From Camellia lanceoleosa (Eukaryota > Streptophyta > Magnoliopsida > Ericales > Theaceae): DNA of 64,000 bases. The DNA lies in assembly GCA_025200525.1 (NCBI GenBank), contig CM045761.1, positions 102,214,182-102,278,181 on the forward strand, given 5' to 3'. A program made the position numbers and the translations under genes. Positions 11,292-22,141 of the stretch are shown here, in pieces (position 1 is the first letter of the stretch; every line of letters starts with the position of its first letter). The notes beneath the pieces were generated by a model, which saw only the letters and a program-made list of their open reading frames with translations, was not told the DNA's origin and made no database searches.

Positions 11292-12230
11292 ACAAGGCAT
11301 CTTGGGATAGTGAATCAACTCGGATTTTCTTGCAGCTGATTGTCGATGAGATTACAAAAGGAAATCTCCCATTCTTAGTCCTAAGCCAAACTGGGTACAA
11401 GTCATTGGCAAGAAAATTTGAAGTAAAAAAATGGGAAAAAACATGGGCTGAAATAGTTGAAGAATAAATATATGAGTCTCAAAAAAGAATGGAATGCTTG
11501 GAGGAAGTTGATAGATTCCAACAAAGGAATCCTAGGGATTGTCTTTGACATCAAAACTGGTTTGTTTCAGGTGTTGAATGAGTGGTGGGATAAAATGGAA
11601 TCGGTAAGTAAAATTTTATTTCCACATGTTTGTTTCATTTCATATTTTCTTGTTAACAATTAATTTTTTCGTTTTGGTTGCTAGTAAAACTTCCACCTAT
11701 TGCATGTTACAATGTCCAATTTTATAGACAAACAAGGTGTGTGCAAACTTTAGGGAAAAAAAAACTTTGGAACACCATAAGTTAATGGAGACGATCTTCA
11801 TAGGGGTATTTGATATGGGTAAGAACCAATGGACCCCATGAGAGAAAGTAGTTGAACCTGTTGCTGTTTCATCCAATTCTGTTAACAGTATAAGAATGTG
11901 GCCATTCGTCGATCCGATACCCGCACATGCAGACGACGTGGATTCAGATTCTTCAATGGAACTAGTTGATACTGCGGTGTAAAGCAAATGGACTCCGTCA
12001 ACAAGTTGTACAAAGTTGAAGAAGGAAACAAGTGGTGCGTCAATTATAGCGGAAAGCACGAATAATTTGACAAACGTGGTTCAAACCCAAAATCAGCAAG
12101 TCACTGTCAGGCACCTCACAGGTAACGAATCACTGTACGCAATTTCGGAGTGCATGTAACACCTCAGGAACATTCCTTCCCTTCTCGATACACCGTTATT
12201 CCATTTTGTGTCTACATTGATGGGCAACGC
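11292..12230 (+). pseudogene. PIF-Harbinger ORF1, Myb/SANT-like DNA-binding protein
   Basis: The N-terminal part reads 'WDSESTRIFLQLIVDEI', then 'GNLPF', 'GYKSLARKFE'. After a frameshift near 11455 it continues 'LKNKYMSLKKEWNAWRKLI' and 'VLNEWWDKMES'. This is the trihelix Myb/SANT-like domain (Myb_DNA-bind_3) that PIF elements use beside the transposase for nuclear import and terminal binding. A stop (TAG) replaces the Gln usually before 'LKNK'. Further on, 'ADDVDSDSSMELVDTAV' and 'LKKETSGASIIAESTNN' resemble the acidic and Lys-rich tail of these proteins. ORF1 precedes the transposase on the same strand, the usual PIF order. Confidence 0.85.
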
Positions 12231-12889
12231 AAATTACTCGAAGATGATGATGTGCTAGCCCGATGACGACCACATTATAGGCTGGATGACACAAAAATAT
12301 CATTAATGCAGTGCTATGGCGCCGTTTGCAAACCTGTTCGGGGCTCGCTGAGTTTGATAGCGGTGTGATGGTGAATATAGCCTTCCCTTCTCTTGGTTTT
12401 GGATGTTGTACTTATAATAAACAGGATAGTTGTGTGTGCTCTTTTAATTTATTTATTTTTCTTTTTAATTCTTTTTTTTTTTTTTTTTTGCTTTGCTCCA
12501 AAAATTATGATGTTTGCGTGTGTTTTTTAGGATGGAATACATATATGTGTCTGGTTTTTATTATGGAAATTAGATTCACAATGGCAAGTTTCCATGTTAT
12601 GCTTATTTATTTATTTATTTTGGTTAGCTTTCTGTACCGTTTGTTTGGTTGTGTTGGTAATACAATCAAATATTTTTTGGTTTGTATATTACCAAGTACT
12701 AGCAGGTTTAGTGTATTTTTATTATGACTTGATAGATTATTACATGCAATTGTACCCATCTGTTAGGTATGTTCGACATGGTCACGCAAAATAAAATTTT
12801 TAAAGGTCAAACAATGTATTTTAGAACTATTATTACATTAGCTCAGTCCATTACGTGTAAACTAATCTCAACCATTCCTAATGTTGTAG

Positions 12890-14375
12890 GTGACGCTGAA
12901 ATCGACGTGATGAACACCGGGGATAAAAGCAACAATGATGGTGTAGTGGAAATGCTTAACCAAATGGCTATACAGCTTCAACAACAAAATAACTGGACAT
13001 TCCTCCAAGCATGCCAGTATGTCCAAGAGTGGTACGAGAAACACATGTGTAAGACGCCATGTCGCGCTTCTATTTTGACCGGACATGCATGGATAACCAA
13101 ACTATATACGGGCTATGTTGGTCGATTTGAGGAAAATGTGTGCATGCCAAAGGAAGTGTTTGCATCTTTGTGTCACACGTTAGTAAATGATTTTAGGTTA
13201 CAAGTACCGCAACGTCAACATGGCTTAGTTGTTCAAGAAAGTGTTGTGATGTTTATCCACGTGTTGAGAGGGTTTCATAATTGCGATATCTAAGAACGGT
13301 TCCAACATTCGGGGGAGAATGTGTCCCGGCACATGCATAATGTTTTAGTGGTGATGAAGGAGTTCACTATTGTACATTGCAGGCCAACATGTAGTCTGCA
13401 TCATATATATCCATACGTGCGGTTTAAACAGAAATATCTACCTTTCAAGATGCTATTTTCAAACATTACTCAGTTAAGTTTATTTCAATGTTTGGAAAGA
13501 ATTTTGACAAGTGTGAAAAACATCGTGCTTTTGGTGTCATCAACATTCAAACAAAAACCATTTCTTGTACCCCTAGAAGTAGTAAGATAACTAAGTTGTT
13601 GGCAGGACTGTATCAGAGCCATTGATGGAACACATGTTATTGCGCGGGTTATAGGGCCAGATGCTCCAACATATTTTGGTAGAAAATACTGTCACACTCA
13701 AAATATCATGGTGGCTTGCGATTTTGATATGCGTTTCACCTTCGTATTGCTTGGATGGGAAGGAAGTGTGTACGATAGTGGCATTTTCAATGAGATAATA
13801 ACAAATGACAATGTCCCTTTTCCACATCCTGAAGAAGGTATCATATTGCATTTCCATTTCCAAATTTTCGATACATAATATTTGAGAAAAAAAATTACTA
13901 AATTTGGTTTGTAATTTGAATTTCTGGTATTTTTGTAGGCAAATATTATCTTGTCGATGGTGGCTATTCGAACCGCATAGGTTACCTAGCACCATTCAAA
14001 GGCAATCATTACCACCAACAACAATTTCTCGCTACTGAAAGGCATAGGATAGCAAACACCCCTTGGGAATTATTTAACAAAGTTCAAGCGTCGTTACAAA
14101 GTGTGGTGGAACGCACTTTTGATGCAAGGAAAAATCAATGGGGGTTTATTTAAAATATGCCTCTGTATGATTTTGCAAATGTGCAAATTCAGTTAGTTAG
14201 TGCGTCAATGGTGTTCAATAACTATATATGTAAAAATATAGGCAATTCAACAATTGTTAACCCCATCTTAAACGAGAAAGAGGATATGGCAATAGTAAAT
14301 GCCATACAGGAAGTTGCACATGACGAGGATGGTTTAATGATTGGGGATGAGGACCCGTATATGGCATTGGTGTGA
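12890..14375 (+). pseudogene. PIF-Harbinger transposase (HARBI1-like, DDE)
   Basis: A likely ATG is at 12910, after an acceptor at 12889. The N-terminal helix-turn-helix part reads 'TGHAWITKLYTGYVGRFEEN', 'MPKEVFASLCHTLV', 'FIHVLRGF', then an in-frame TAA before 'ERFQHSGENVSRHMHNVL'. The catalytic domain (DDE_Tnp_4) starts after an acceptor near 13606: 'AIDGTHV' (first Asp, codon 13624-13626), 'VDGGYSN' (second Asp, 13956-13958) and 'VVERTFDARKNQW' (Glu, 14109-14111). A conserved-position intron with GT..AG borders spans 13838-13938. All three catalytic residues survive. The stop and disruption around 13430-13600 make it non-functional. Confidence 0.92.
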
Positions 14376-15261
14376 TTTTGCATACGGGATAACCTAGTGT
14401 ACATGCATAATTACGGAATGTTAAGAAACATATAATAGTCGACCTACTATTCGTATGCTTGTAACATTGTTCAGCTACGGTCAAGATGTATGTGATTATA
14501 TTATGTTGTACAATATGTATGTGTTTACACACAAAAAAAAAAAAAAATGAAATTTCAATGGTTTACATGCCTTGTTTTGAAAAATTATTGGGTTGGAGAA
14601 AGAGAAATTTTGTTATATACTTGTAATAATTAAGCATGGTAGCACAATGGCAAACCGCAGTATTATGATTTGATGACTGTGATAGAAAAATTAAAAATTT
14701 TAAAAAATTAAAATGGGCACGTAATATGTGGTCGTCAACTCAATTTTGGGTAAAAGGTAAGAGTATGATTTACCCAATTTTTGTTTAACAAATTAGGTAA
14801 AAGGAGAGAAAAAATAATTTTGCAAATTTGTTTTCAAAAAATATGAACCAAAATTTTTTTTTAAAAAATGTTCCAACAAATGGTTACAATCATTGACATA
14901 AAATTTTTGACAAGTTTGCCTTATTTTTTTATAAAAAAAAATGCTGAAATTCTCATTTTTCTCGAAATTAAAAAAAAATTTGCTTGTAAAAAAATAAAAT
15001 AAAAAAACCAAAATAATCGACTGACATGTCAGCCGCGCAACCGACACGCCCAGGTAAATCAACAAAAAAAATGGGGAACACCTTCACCCCAAGGGCATTT
15101 GGGTAATTTCACATATGGACACCTCACCAAAAAGTCAAAAAGTTAAACAAGCCAAAAAACCTATCCTAAATAAGACTTTTTAACTCCAGACTAAAATAGT
15201 CAAAAAAAAAAAAAAAAACCAAAAACATAAAAAGCTAACTCATATTCCAAACGAGCACTAA

Positions 15262-15314
15262 ATAAGGTAGATGCAGGAGAAGCAAGTGCTTCCCTCGGAG
15301 CAGTTTTTCATGCT
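15262..15314 (+). pseudogene. BTAF1: BTAF1 exon remnant 1, right half
   Basis: It continues the frame from 8841 ('NKVDAGEASASLGAVFHA') after the Harbinger insertion, up to a GT donor at 15315. This poorly conserved linker lies just before the 'YLLKLCSHP' exon. Confidence 0.75.
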
Positions 15315-15397
15315 GTACAAATAAACTAATAATTCTTCTTAAATAGTTCATCCCATTTGTAGTACCTGATGTCTCTCCCATGTTTATTTTGTTTCAG

Positions 15398-15656
15398 ACG
15401 CTTAAATACTTGCTGAAACTTTGTAGTCATCCATTTCTTGTCAATGGTGAAAAGATTCCAGATTCATTCTCTTGCCTTTTGTTGGAACTTTTTCCTGCCA
15501 ATTCTGTCATCATTTCAGAACTTCATAAACTTCACCTCTCCAAAATTGGTTGCTCTTCAGGAGATTTTGGAAGAGTGTGGAATAGGTGTTGTTGGCTCAA
15601 GTTCTGAAAGCTTTGTTACTGTTGGCTAGCACAAAGTTTTGATTTTGCCCAGCATA
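15398..15656 (+). pseudogene. BTAF1: BTAF1 exon remnant 2
   Basis: After acceptor TTTCAG (15392-15397) it reads 'TLKYLLKLCSHPFLVNGEK', 'ELHKLH', then 'SPKLVALQEILEECGIG' in a different frame. A 1-bp insertion at 'CACCTCTCC' explains the shift. TAG replaces the Gln of 'VGQHK', and a lost T shifts 'LIFAQHK'. At least three inactivating changes are visible. Confidence 0.88.
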
Positions 15657-15744
15657 AAGTAATATTTCACTTCGTTTTTTGACAATTATCTTTAAAAACG
15701 AGCCTTGTGTCCTTTCTTGTGATATAACTGTGACATTGCTGCAT

Positions 15745-15794
15745 GCTTTTCTTGACATAATTGAAAGAGACATGTTTCATGCCCATATGAAGAA
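15745..15794 (+). pseudogene. BTAF1: BTAF1 exon remnant 3
   Basis: It reads 'AFLDIIERDMFHAHMK' with a GTATGT donor at 15795. The expected AG acceptor before 15745 is now TG, so splicing would fail here. Confidence 0.82.
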
Positions 15795-15864
15795 GTATGT
15801 CCTCTACTGCTTTATTTTATCTTGAAAGGACAAATAATTGTTGGTCATCTGATGGTTTCCTTTA

Positions 15865-16009
15865 CGATGTGTTTGATTGGGGGTTTGGAAAGGAATTTGG
15901 AAAGAAAAAAGAAAAAAGTATGTGAAATGTAAATAAAATATACTTACATTTCACCTAATTTTACACATCTTTTCCAAATCCATTCCCAAATCTCCCACTA
16001 AACACAGCA
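15865..16009. mobile_element. Tourist-like MITE (145 bp)
   Basis: It is flanked by TTA at 15862-15864 and 16010-16012. Its ends are long imperfect inverted repeats: left 'GTGTTTGATTGGGGGTTTGG' pairs with right 'CCAAATCTCCCACTAAACAC', and an inner 'GTGAAATGTAA'/'TTACATTTCAC' closes the hairpin. Nearly the whole element folds on itself. TTA duplications and size fit Harbinger-mobilised Tourist MITEs. It sits in a BTAF1 intron. Confidence 0.85.
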
Positions 16010-16279
16010 TTAGTGATATTTGGTGTTACTTATTTCACTTTTAAGATGTCCTTTTTCCTCTAATTTGAATTTAGAAGTTGGAAGGTAAGAAACTTGCTAC
16101 TCATCATCTCTTTCTAGTGTCATCCAATAGTGCCAAATCCATGTTAACCAAGCCTTTATTCTTTCAGCACCTTAATACAAGTTCATTGGAATTTGATTAA
16201 TTCTTTGGTTTTACAATCAACAAAACATGATACTTGATCTAAAGGGTTGTTCCCACTTACTCAGCATGAGCTTATTCCA

Positions 16280-16885
16280 TGTCACGTCTCGCCAACTTAC
16301 CCAAACAGAATTACCTTCTAAAGGAAGTCTCAAGGAAGGGAGGCTAATGGAATATTTTGGAAGCTCCTAGAAGACTTGAAAAAATATGAGAATATGGTAC
16401 AAAATTTTATAAAAGGATCTAGAAAGAGGTTCTAGAATATTCAAGTGAATATTAGAATGATGGAAGCAATAGAAGCTTCTAGAACCACCTAGAGAAATGG
16501 AGATGGTAAAAGATCCTTGTACCTATTTCTAGAATGAGGTAGAGATTTGTATAGATATTTTTAGGGAGAATTCTAGAACCCTCTTATAGGATAAGGAAAG
16601 CTTCCATGAGAAGCTTCTCCATAGGCTTTTTCTTGTATGTTCTAGAATATTCTAGAGAAGGCCTAAGATTCCTATAAATAAGAGAGGAGCTCATTTGCTC
16701 CAATGGATCCAAGATTTGTAAAGCTTTTTCCCAATGAATACAAGGCATTCTCTCAAACTCTCTTGTGTTCTTCTAACTTCTTTTTCCTATAAGTTTGTAA
16801 GCTGGGCTCACTTAGCATTATCAAGTAAGACTTAAGATTGTCTAAGTGCCGCACAGATAGCTTGGAAACAACCAAGGCCGTGACA
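16280..16885 (+). mobile_element. 5' LTR of the gag-protease element
   Basis: 606 bp, TGTCACG...CGTGACA. It contains many TTCnnGAA modules and two TATA boxes (16408-16415 and 16673-16680). The 3' LTR is closely similar. Confidence 0.9.
16430..16680 (+). promoter_or_regulatory. Heat-shock-element-like cluster and TATA box in the LTR
   Basis: TTCTAGAATATTC (16430-16442), GAAGCTTCTAGAA (16472-16484) and TTCTAGAATATTCTAGA (16640-16656) are each three or more alternating nGAAn modules, the plant heat-shock-factor site. The last is 16 bp before TATAAATA (16673-16680). The first two are kept in the 3' LTR; the third has lost its first module there. Heat response is inferred, not shown. Confidence 0.55.
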
Positions 16886-16887
16886 CG

Positions 16888-16899
16888 TGGTATCAGAGC
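16888..16899 (+). other. Primer-binding site
   Basis: TGGTATCAGAGC, two bases after the 5' LTR. Confidence 0.9.
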
Positions 16900-17015
16900 A
16901 AGTTTGAGACAAGAGAAGAAAAGGTAACAATGTCATCCGGCATAAGGAGACCGTGACTAAGCAAGCCTGTGGAAGGGAACCCACAAAAGGAAGGAAGGAT
17001 AAGTCATGAGATGCT

Positions 17016-17314
17016 ATGACCACCATGGAAACATGGCTTGCCAAGGTGGAACTTGCCATGGGCGACTCGGGGGAGCACCTTGATGTGTTGGAGCAAAGCC
17101 TTGAACAAGAGGGGGAGGGTCTCAAGGGGGAGATCAAGGAACTCCATGATGGCATGCTTTCCACCATCAATTTTGTGGCACATGATGCTCAAGTGGCCAA
17201 TGATTCCTTCCAAGCCAAGATGTTGGAGATGCTCACACAGTTTGAAGACCGCTTTGAGAAGGTACACCAAAACGTGGCAATGTGCAAGAAGGCCATAGCC
17301 GGAGGAGCTATGAC
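17016..17314 (+). pseudogene. gag, N-terminal part of the gag-protease element
   Basis: The start was chosen at 17016; a second Met at 17025 has a better CCACCATGG context. The product is predicted helical and acidic ('VELAMGDSGEHLDVLEQSLE', 'KEMLHDG'-like coiled coil, 'QFEDRFEKVHQNV') and probably forms the N-terminal multimerisation part of gag. The frame is cut at ATGAC (17310-17314) by the solo LTR and resumes at 20057. Confidence 0.7.
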
Positions 17315-20056
17315 TGTGAGAACCCAAATATACAAATCAAATAAATAATTAAGTAATAATAATTTTACAAACCTCAAATATTTTATTGTGAATCTTTTAA
17401 GTGCAAATTAAATATTTAGAGGGTCTTTTAATTAATTTTAAAACCTCAAATAAATTTATGGTAAAAGTCTTTAATTTAGAAGCAAGATTTATTATAAAAA
17501 AATAATATAAAACAAAGGATAATTATTTAGAGTTTTGTTTAGATATATATATATATATATATAACAACCCTAGGGTTCCTAACAACACTATAGCAACAGC
17601 AGTTAGTAACAACGTGAGAGAGCAAGAGATAGAATAGAGAAGAGGGTGTGACTTGAAATCTAGACCACAAACTTAATAAATAAGGCTTTACCATTTGAGT
17701 TGCATATAACTTATATATATATTTTGTATATTTATGTATTTATTTGACATGCGCACGCATTATCTATACTCACCACTAGTATAAAATAAAATAAACACAA
17801 ACCCTAATCTCTTATTTGCTCACAACATTAGCCGCCCTAGCAGCCAGCCGTGGGTTTATGAAGGAAGGTGAGAGGTGATTCGATCATCAAGATTATTGTT
17901 GTAGCCAAGAAGGAGAGCTTTGTGTGTGTTGTGCCTTGTGGCCTCTTAGGTTTTCTTCTCTTCTTTCTTTGTTTCTTATCCTTATTCTATTGTTATTTAA
18001 TTTATTAATGGAGAGGTTGTAGGTGTATGTATTTTGTATCTATATATATACTGTTAAGAAATCTGAGGAGTTAAATTCATGTATAAAGAATGGGTGTAAT
18101 TCTTAGTTCAAAAATTCTACACAGAATCACAAACTTTAAAAATCAAGAAACCATATCAAACAGATGAATTTTGAACTAAAATTTTTACATTAGATTAATT
18201 ACGTATTGAATTGCATATCAGAATTTTCTCATAAGTTTTGGGAGTCAAAATCTATATTAACTGGTGCGTTCAAATCTGTCCAGAAAACTGGCGTTAAACA
18301 GTAATTTTGGAAGTGTTGTTCTCTTTGGGTATAAATCCAAAAATAATCAAATCAGCATCCTTAGAGCCGATTACAAGTCCAGTTTCTTAAATTTTTGGCC
18401 TTGCGTTGATTGCTCGTGTATACTAAGAGAGCTATTGATTTCTTTAAAATGCTGCAGAAAACAACCTGTTTGGATATAATTAATTGTAAATAATTATTTT
18501 AATAAGCAAATCAAGTGAAACCAATCGGGTTTGAAACTTAGGATATTTTAGTTGATATCCGGAGGGTTTTGGAATTTTTCGAATAGCGTGGAGTGGGTTT
18601 TGTAATTTTCAAAGTTAACGAATAGATTGGAAAAGTTTGTTTAAAATTATATTTTATCTTAAAGTTACTTTTAATTAAATTTCGATTTGAACCTATGTCT
18701 TGGATGATTTTAGACCTTGACGAACATGAGATTAGGTAATATTTAAGAGTAACGGTGAGTTGGGTTAAGTTGTGTTAGTGCATTTTAGTTTGGGGTTACT
18801 TAGCTTATTATTCCTTTTAGTATGTTTGAATTAGTAGTGACATGTAGTTTTAATACTTTGTTCAAGGCACTAGTTGGACTTTCATACTTTATTCAAGGAT
18901 TATATTATACCGTGTTGAAGTGAGTAGTTGCATGCTACATATTTTTATAAATGTTCCCCTACCCTGAACTATTGGAAAATTAAATTGTTGTTTCAGGATT
19001 AAACTGTTTTGATAAATTATTATATTATCGATGGAAGTGAATTATTTCTGAAACATGTGTAAACTTGGCATACTATAAACTATTTGTTATGGTCTCATGT
19101 TTATAATGGTGAACTACCATGTTTTGCGAAACTGATGTGTATTGATTATTGGGACCATTTGTGTATTTTAGTGTAGGGAAATTATTCCACTGTGTGTGGT
19201 GACTCTGGCCACTAGAGAAAAGATCCAAGTTGGGCCGTGATAACTCTAGTATTCAATGATTGTAAGTAAAAGACTTAGGTTGGGCTAGGTGGCCTTCAAT
19301 CCGATTGTCTTAGAGAAAAGGCCCGGGTTGCCACCCCGAGGATGACTCTTGGTTTGATATTGGATCTAACGGGCTTATTGCCTTGAGAACTATGTGGTAT
19401 GTTACTTGTTATTCTTGGTACCAAAAAAATTATTGTTCATGTTATAATATGTTTTAAGTGAAAAATGTCATTTATCATGTTGTTGAGACACATGCATATT
19501 TTAACTGTTGAACTGCGGAACCTTCGTTTTGAAACAGATTATTTTTATCAAAACTGTATGCCAATCTAGTTTCTGTGATATATATCTTATTTTTCAATTG
19601 AATCATGTTTTCAAAACTATATTTACTATCCATGTTGCTACTTACTGAGCTATCAGCTGACTTAGTTATTTATCACTTCCAGGTATTAGAAGGACTTAGA
19701 GTGGACTTATGGCGTAGCAGAGACTCAATTGCATGGACCTCTAGAACATTCATTTATTTTGTTTTAGCTTGTTATGTCGAGTTTTGTGCATATATTGTGG
19801 TTGGATTTTTTATTTAGAATTATTTTATTTTGTGGGCGGTTTGTGTTCCATTTAGTATATATTTTTGAAAGTTGGTTATGGTTAGTTTTACCATTTATAC
19901 TTGTGACTTGTCACTGGATTGAGTTTTGATTTATTTATTTATGGGCTATCATCACATTTATTCTTCGTGATTTTGAGTTCATGCTTAGGCTTACGTATAT
20001 CTTGGGATGAGTCCCTATGGGCCATGACCGATCATGCCCGGATTTGGCATGTGACA
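17315..20056 (+). mobile_element. Solo LTR, 2.7-kb family, copy A
   Basis: 2,742 bp, TGTGAGAACCC...GCATGTGACA, flanked by ATGAC (17310-17314) and GTGAC (20057-20061), a 5-bp duplication with one change. No primer site, coding sequence or second LTR is inside. Two more copies lie on the minus strand at 47924-50629 and 60783-63372. Shared landmarks include 'GTCACCACACACAGTGG' (reverse strand of the other copies) and 'TCCACTCTAAGTC'. Size and TG..CA ends fit a long Ty3 LTR left after LTR-LTR recombination. Confidence 0.88.
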
Positions 20057-20853
20057 GTGACCTTGCCGAGGACATCTAAGGTGGAGGTGCCAAAGCTAAA
20101 GCCTTTTGATGGAAAGAGGGATGCCAAAGAAGTGGACAACTACTTGTGGCATATGGAAAGATATTTTGAGGCAATGGCAGTAACCGAGGAAGATGCCAAG
20201 GTACGAACCACAATCCTTTACCTTGCTGATACAACAACACTATGGTGGCGTCGCCGACATGCTGACATTGAGAGAGGTACATGTACCATAACAACTTAGG
20301 ATGATTTCAAAAGGGAACTTAAGAAGCAATTTTATCTCGAGGATGTGGCCTATCAAGCAAGGAAGAGCATGAAAAATCTTAAACACACAAAGTCTATTCG
20401 GGACTATGTTAGGGAATTCTCTACACGCATGCTTGAAATCCCGAATATGACTGCTGAGGAATTGCTCTTCAACTTTCTAGACAACCTACAACCATGGGCA
20501 AAGCAAGAGTTACAATGCCGAGGCGTGCAAGGCCTTGCAACGGCCATGGTAGTGACAGAATCACTTATTGAGTACAAATGTAGGGATGGCAAGGCCAAGA
20601 CATCCAAGGGTGACCCCAGCAAAAGTTTTAGTGAAAGTGGAGAAGATGAGGATGAAGGCATTCGACGCAAGGAAAAACACAGCAGACCTCTCACTGGCAA
20701 AAAGGGCAAAGGCAAGGTCAGAGAAAACAAGGAGACATTCAAACCCAAGACCAAGTGTTTCCTATGTGACGGGCCATATTGGGCAAGAGAGTGTCTCAAG
20801 AGGCAAGCCCTCGATGCCATGATTGAAGAACGGAAAAAGGTAGAGACTCCGTA
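20057..20853 (+). pseudogene. gag, capsid and nucleocapsid part
   Basis: It reads 'KVEVPKLKPFDGKRDAKEVD', 'TTTLWWRRRHADIERG', 'DDFKRELKKQFYLEDV' and 'RDYVREFSTRMLEIPNMTAE', the classic plant Ty3 gag capsid. A basic linker follows, then 'CFLCDGPYWAREC'. In relatives this knuckle is C-x2-C-x4-H-x4-C; here Tyr stands where His is expected, so zinc binding is doubtful. TAG at 20297-20299 replaces a Trp codon, and TAG near 20852 ends the frame before the protease. Confidence 0.88.
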
Positions 20854-20902
20854 GATAGGATCTCTACAGCTGTTTGGTGCCATTAAATCAAAGCCTACTA
20901 CA

Positions 20903-21505
20903 TTGGCCCAATGGGATAAGGGTTTAATGTACGTGGATGCCAAGATCAACGGGAGAGCAACCCAAGTCATGGTAGACACATGTGCATCACACAACTTCAT
21001 TAATGCGGAGGAGGCCAAGAGGCTTGGTCTTAAACTTGACAAGGGTCAAGGATTGATGAAGACGGTGAACACCAAGGCAAAGCCCGTAAATGGCATGGCT
21101 CGAGGGGTTGAGCAACACCGTGGTGGGTGGTGCGAAAAAGTCAATTTTTCGATAGCATCACTTGATGACTATGATGTAGTGCTAGGAAAGGAGTTCTTGC
21201 GGGAATTCAACGTAGCACTGTTACCTTGCAACAACATTATGTGCATTATGGAAGGTGGACCTTGCATGGTACCAATGGTGAGTAAGTTGAATACTAAACT
21301 CAAACTTCTGTCAGCTATGTATATTAAGTCAGGGACGGACAAGAAAGAGGTAGTAGGCATTGTCAAGAAGATGACTGGCTCTACAGAAGATAGTCCACCG
21401 ACATGCACAGTTGTTAAGTCATCAATAGGGCAAGTGAACAAGACAAATCTAAGAAGGTGCAAGTCAAGAAGAAAACCTACGACTTTGAGGAAGAAGGCCC
21501 GATGA
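20903..21505 (+). pseudogene. Ty3 aspartic protease
   Basis: It reads 'VDAKINGRATQVMVDTCASH' then 'NFI', followed by 'LDDYDVVLGKEFLREFNV', the retropepsin flap and C-terminal pattern of plant Ty3 proteases. The catalytic Asp is present but the usual DTG/DSG is DTC, probably inactivating. It continues from gag after a TAG at about 20852. The frame ends 28 bases before the 3' LTR, so no pol domain ever followed in this copy. Confidence 0.8.
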
Positions 21506-21520
21506 GGGCATCGTGAGCAT

Positions 21521-21533
21521 GAGTGGGGAAGAA
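21521..21533 (+). other. Polypurine tract
   Basis: GAGTGGGGAAGAA lies immediately before the 3' LTR. It marks plus-strand priming and confirms that no internal sequence is missing at this edge. Confidence 0.8.
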
Positions 21534-22141
21534 TGTCACGTCCCGCCAACTTACCCAGACAAAATTACCTACCAAAAGGAAGTCTCAAGGAAGGGAGGCT
21601 AATGGAATATTCAGGAAGCTCTTGTAAGACTTGAGAAAATATGAGAATATGGTACATAATTTTATAAAAGGATCTAGAAAGAGGTTCTAGAATATTCAAG
21701 TGAATATTAGAAGGATGAAAGCAATAGAAGCTTCTAGAACCACCTATAGAAATGGAGATAGTAAAAAATCCTTGTAACTATTTCTAGAATGAGGTAGAGA
21801 TTTATATAGATATTTTTAGGGAGAATTCTAGAACCCTCTTATAGGGTAAGGAAAGCTTCCATGAGAAGCTTCTCCATAGGATTTTTCTTGTATGTTATGG
21901 AATATTCTAGAGAAGACCTAAGATTCCTATAAATAGGAGAGGAGCTCATTTGCTCCAATGGATCCAAGAATTGTAAAGCTTTCTCCCAAGTGAATACAAG
22001 GCATTCTCTCAAACTCTCTTGTGTTTTTCTAACTTCTTTTTCCTATAAGTTTGTGAGTTAGGCTGACTTAGCATTATCAAGTAAGACTTAAGATTGTCTA
22101 AGTGTCGCACAGATAGCTTGGAAACAACCAAGGCCGTGACA
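21534..22141 (+). mobile_element. 3' LTR of the gag-protease element
   Basis: 608 bp, TGTCACG...GTGACA. TATA box at 21928-21935. Differences from the 5' LTR are scattered substitutions, mostly transitions. Confidence 0.9.

Larger units (their letters stand above)
8845..15258 (+). mobile_element. Full-length PIF-Harbinger DNA transposon
   Basis: It is 6,414 bp, flanked by the 3-bp duplication TAA (8842-8844 and 15259-15261) that is diagnostic of the superfamily. Imperfect 12-bp terminal inverted repeats read GCCTTGGTTTGG on the left and CCAAACGAGCAC on the right (9 of 12 paired). Inside, on the same strand, are remnants of the two PIF proteins: a Myb/SANT-like ORF1 (about 11292-12230) and a DDE transposase (12890-14375). 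Both are broken by stops and frameshifts, so it is a dead autonomous element. It lies in a BTAF1 exon, and removing it with one TAA restores the open frame. Confidence 0.92.
16280..22141 (+). mobile_element. Non-autonomous Ty3 element with gag and protease only
   Basis: Two LTRs (16280-16885 and 21534-22141) start TGTCACG and end GTGACA. A primer site and a purine tract lie in the expected places. The internal region codes gag and aspartic protease, then goes straight to the purine tract; there is no RT, RNase H or integrase. A 2.7-kb solo LTR interrupts gag. Flanks TTATTCC(A/C) at 16272-16279 and 22142-22149 repeat over 7 of 8 bases. This matches the plant class of gag-bearing, pol-less elements that must borrow enzymes from a relative. 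It sits in a BTAF1 intron. Confidence 0.88.

Noticed and set aside
17315..20056. Possible intron of the gag gene
   Set aside because: It has TG..CA ends, a target duplication and two other genomic copies in this window, so it is a solo LTR.
20404..21042. Long antisense reading frame (212 codons) opposite gag
   Set aside because: It is the mirror of the gag-protease coding strand, Leu/Ser-rich as such shadows are, with no domain.
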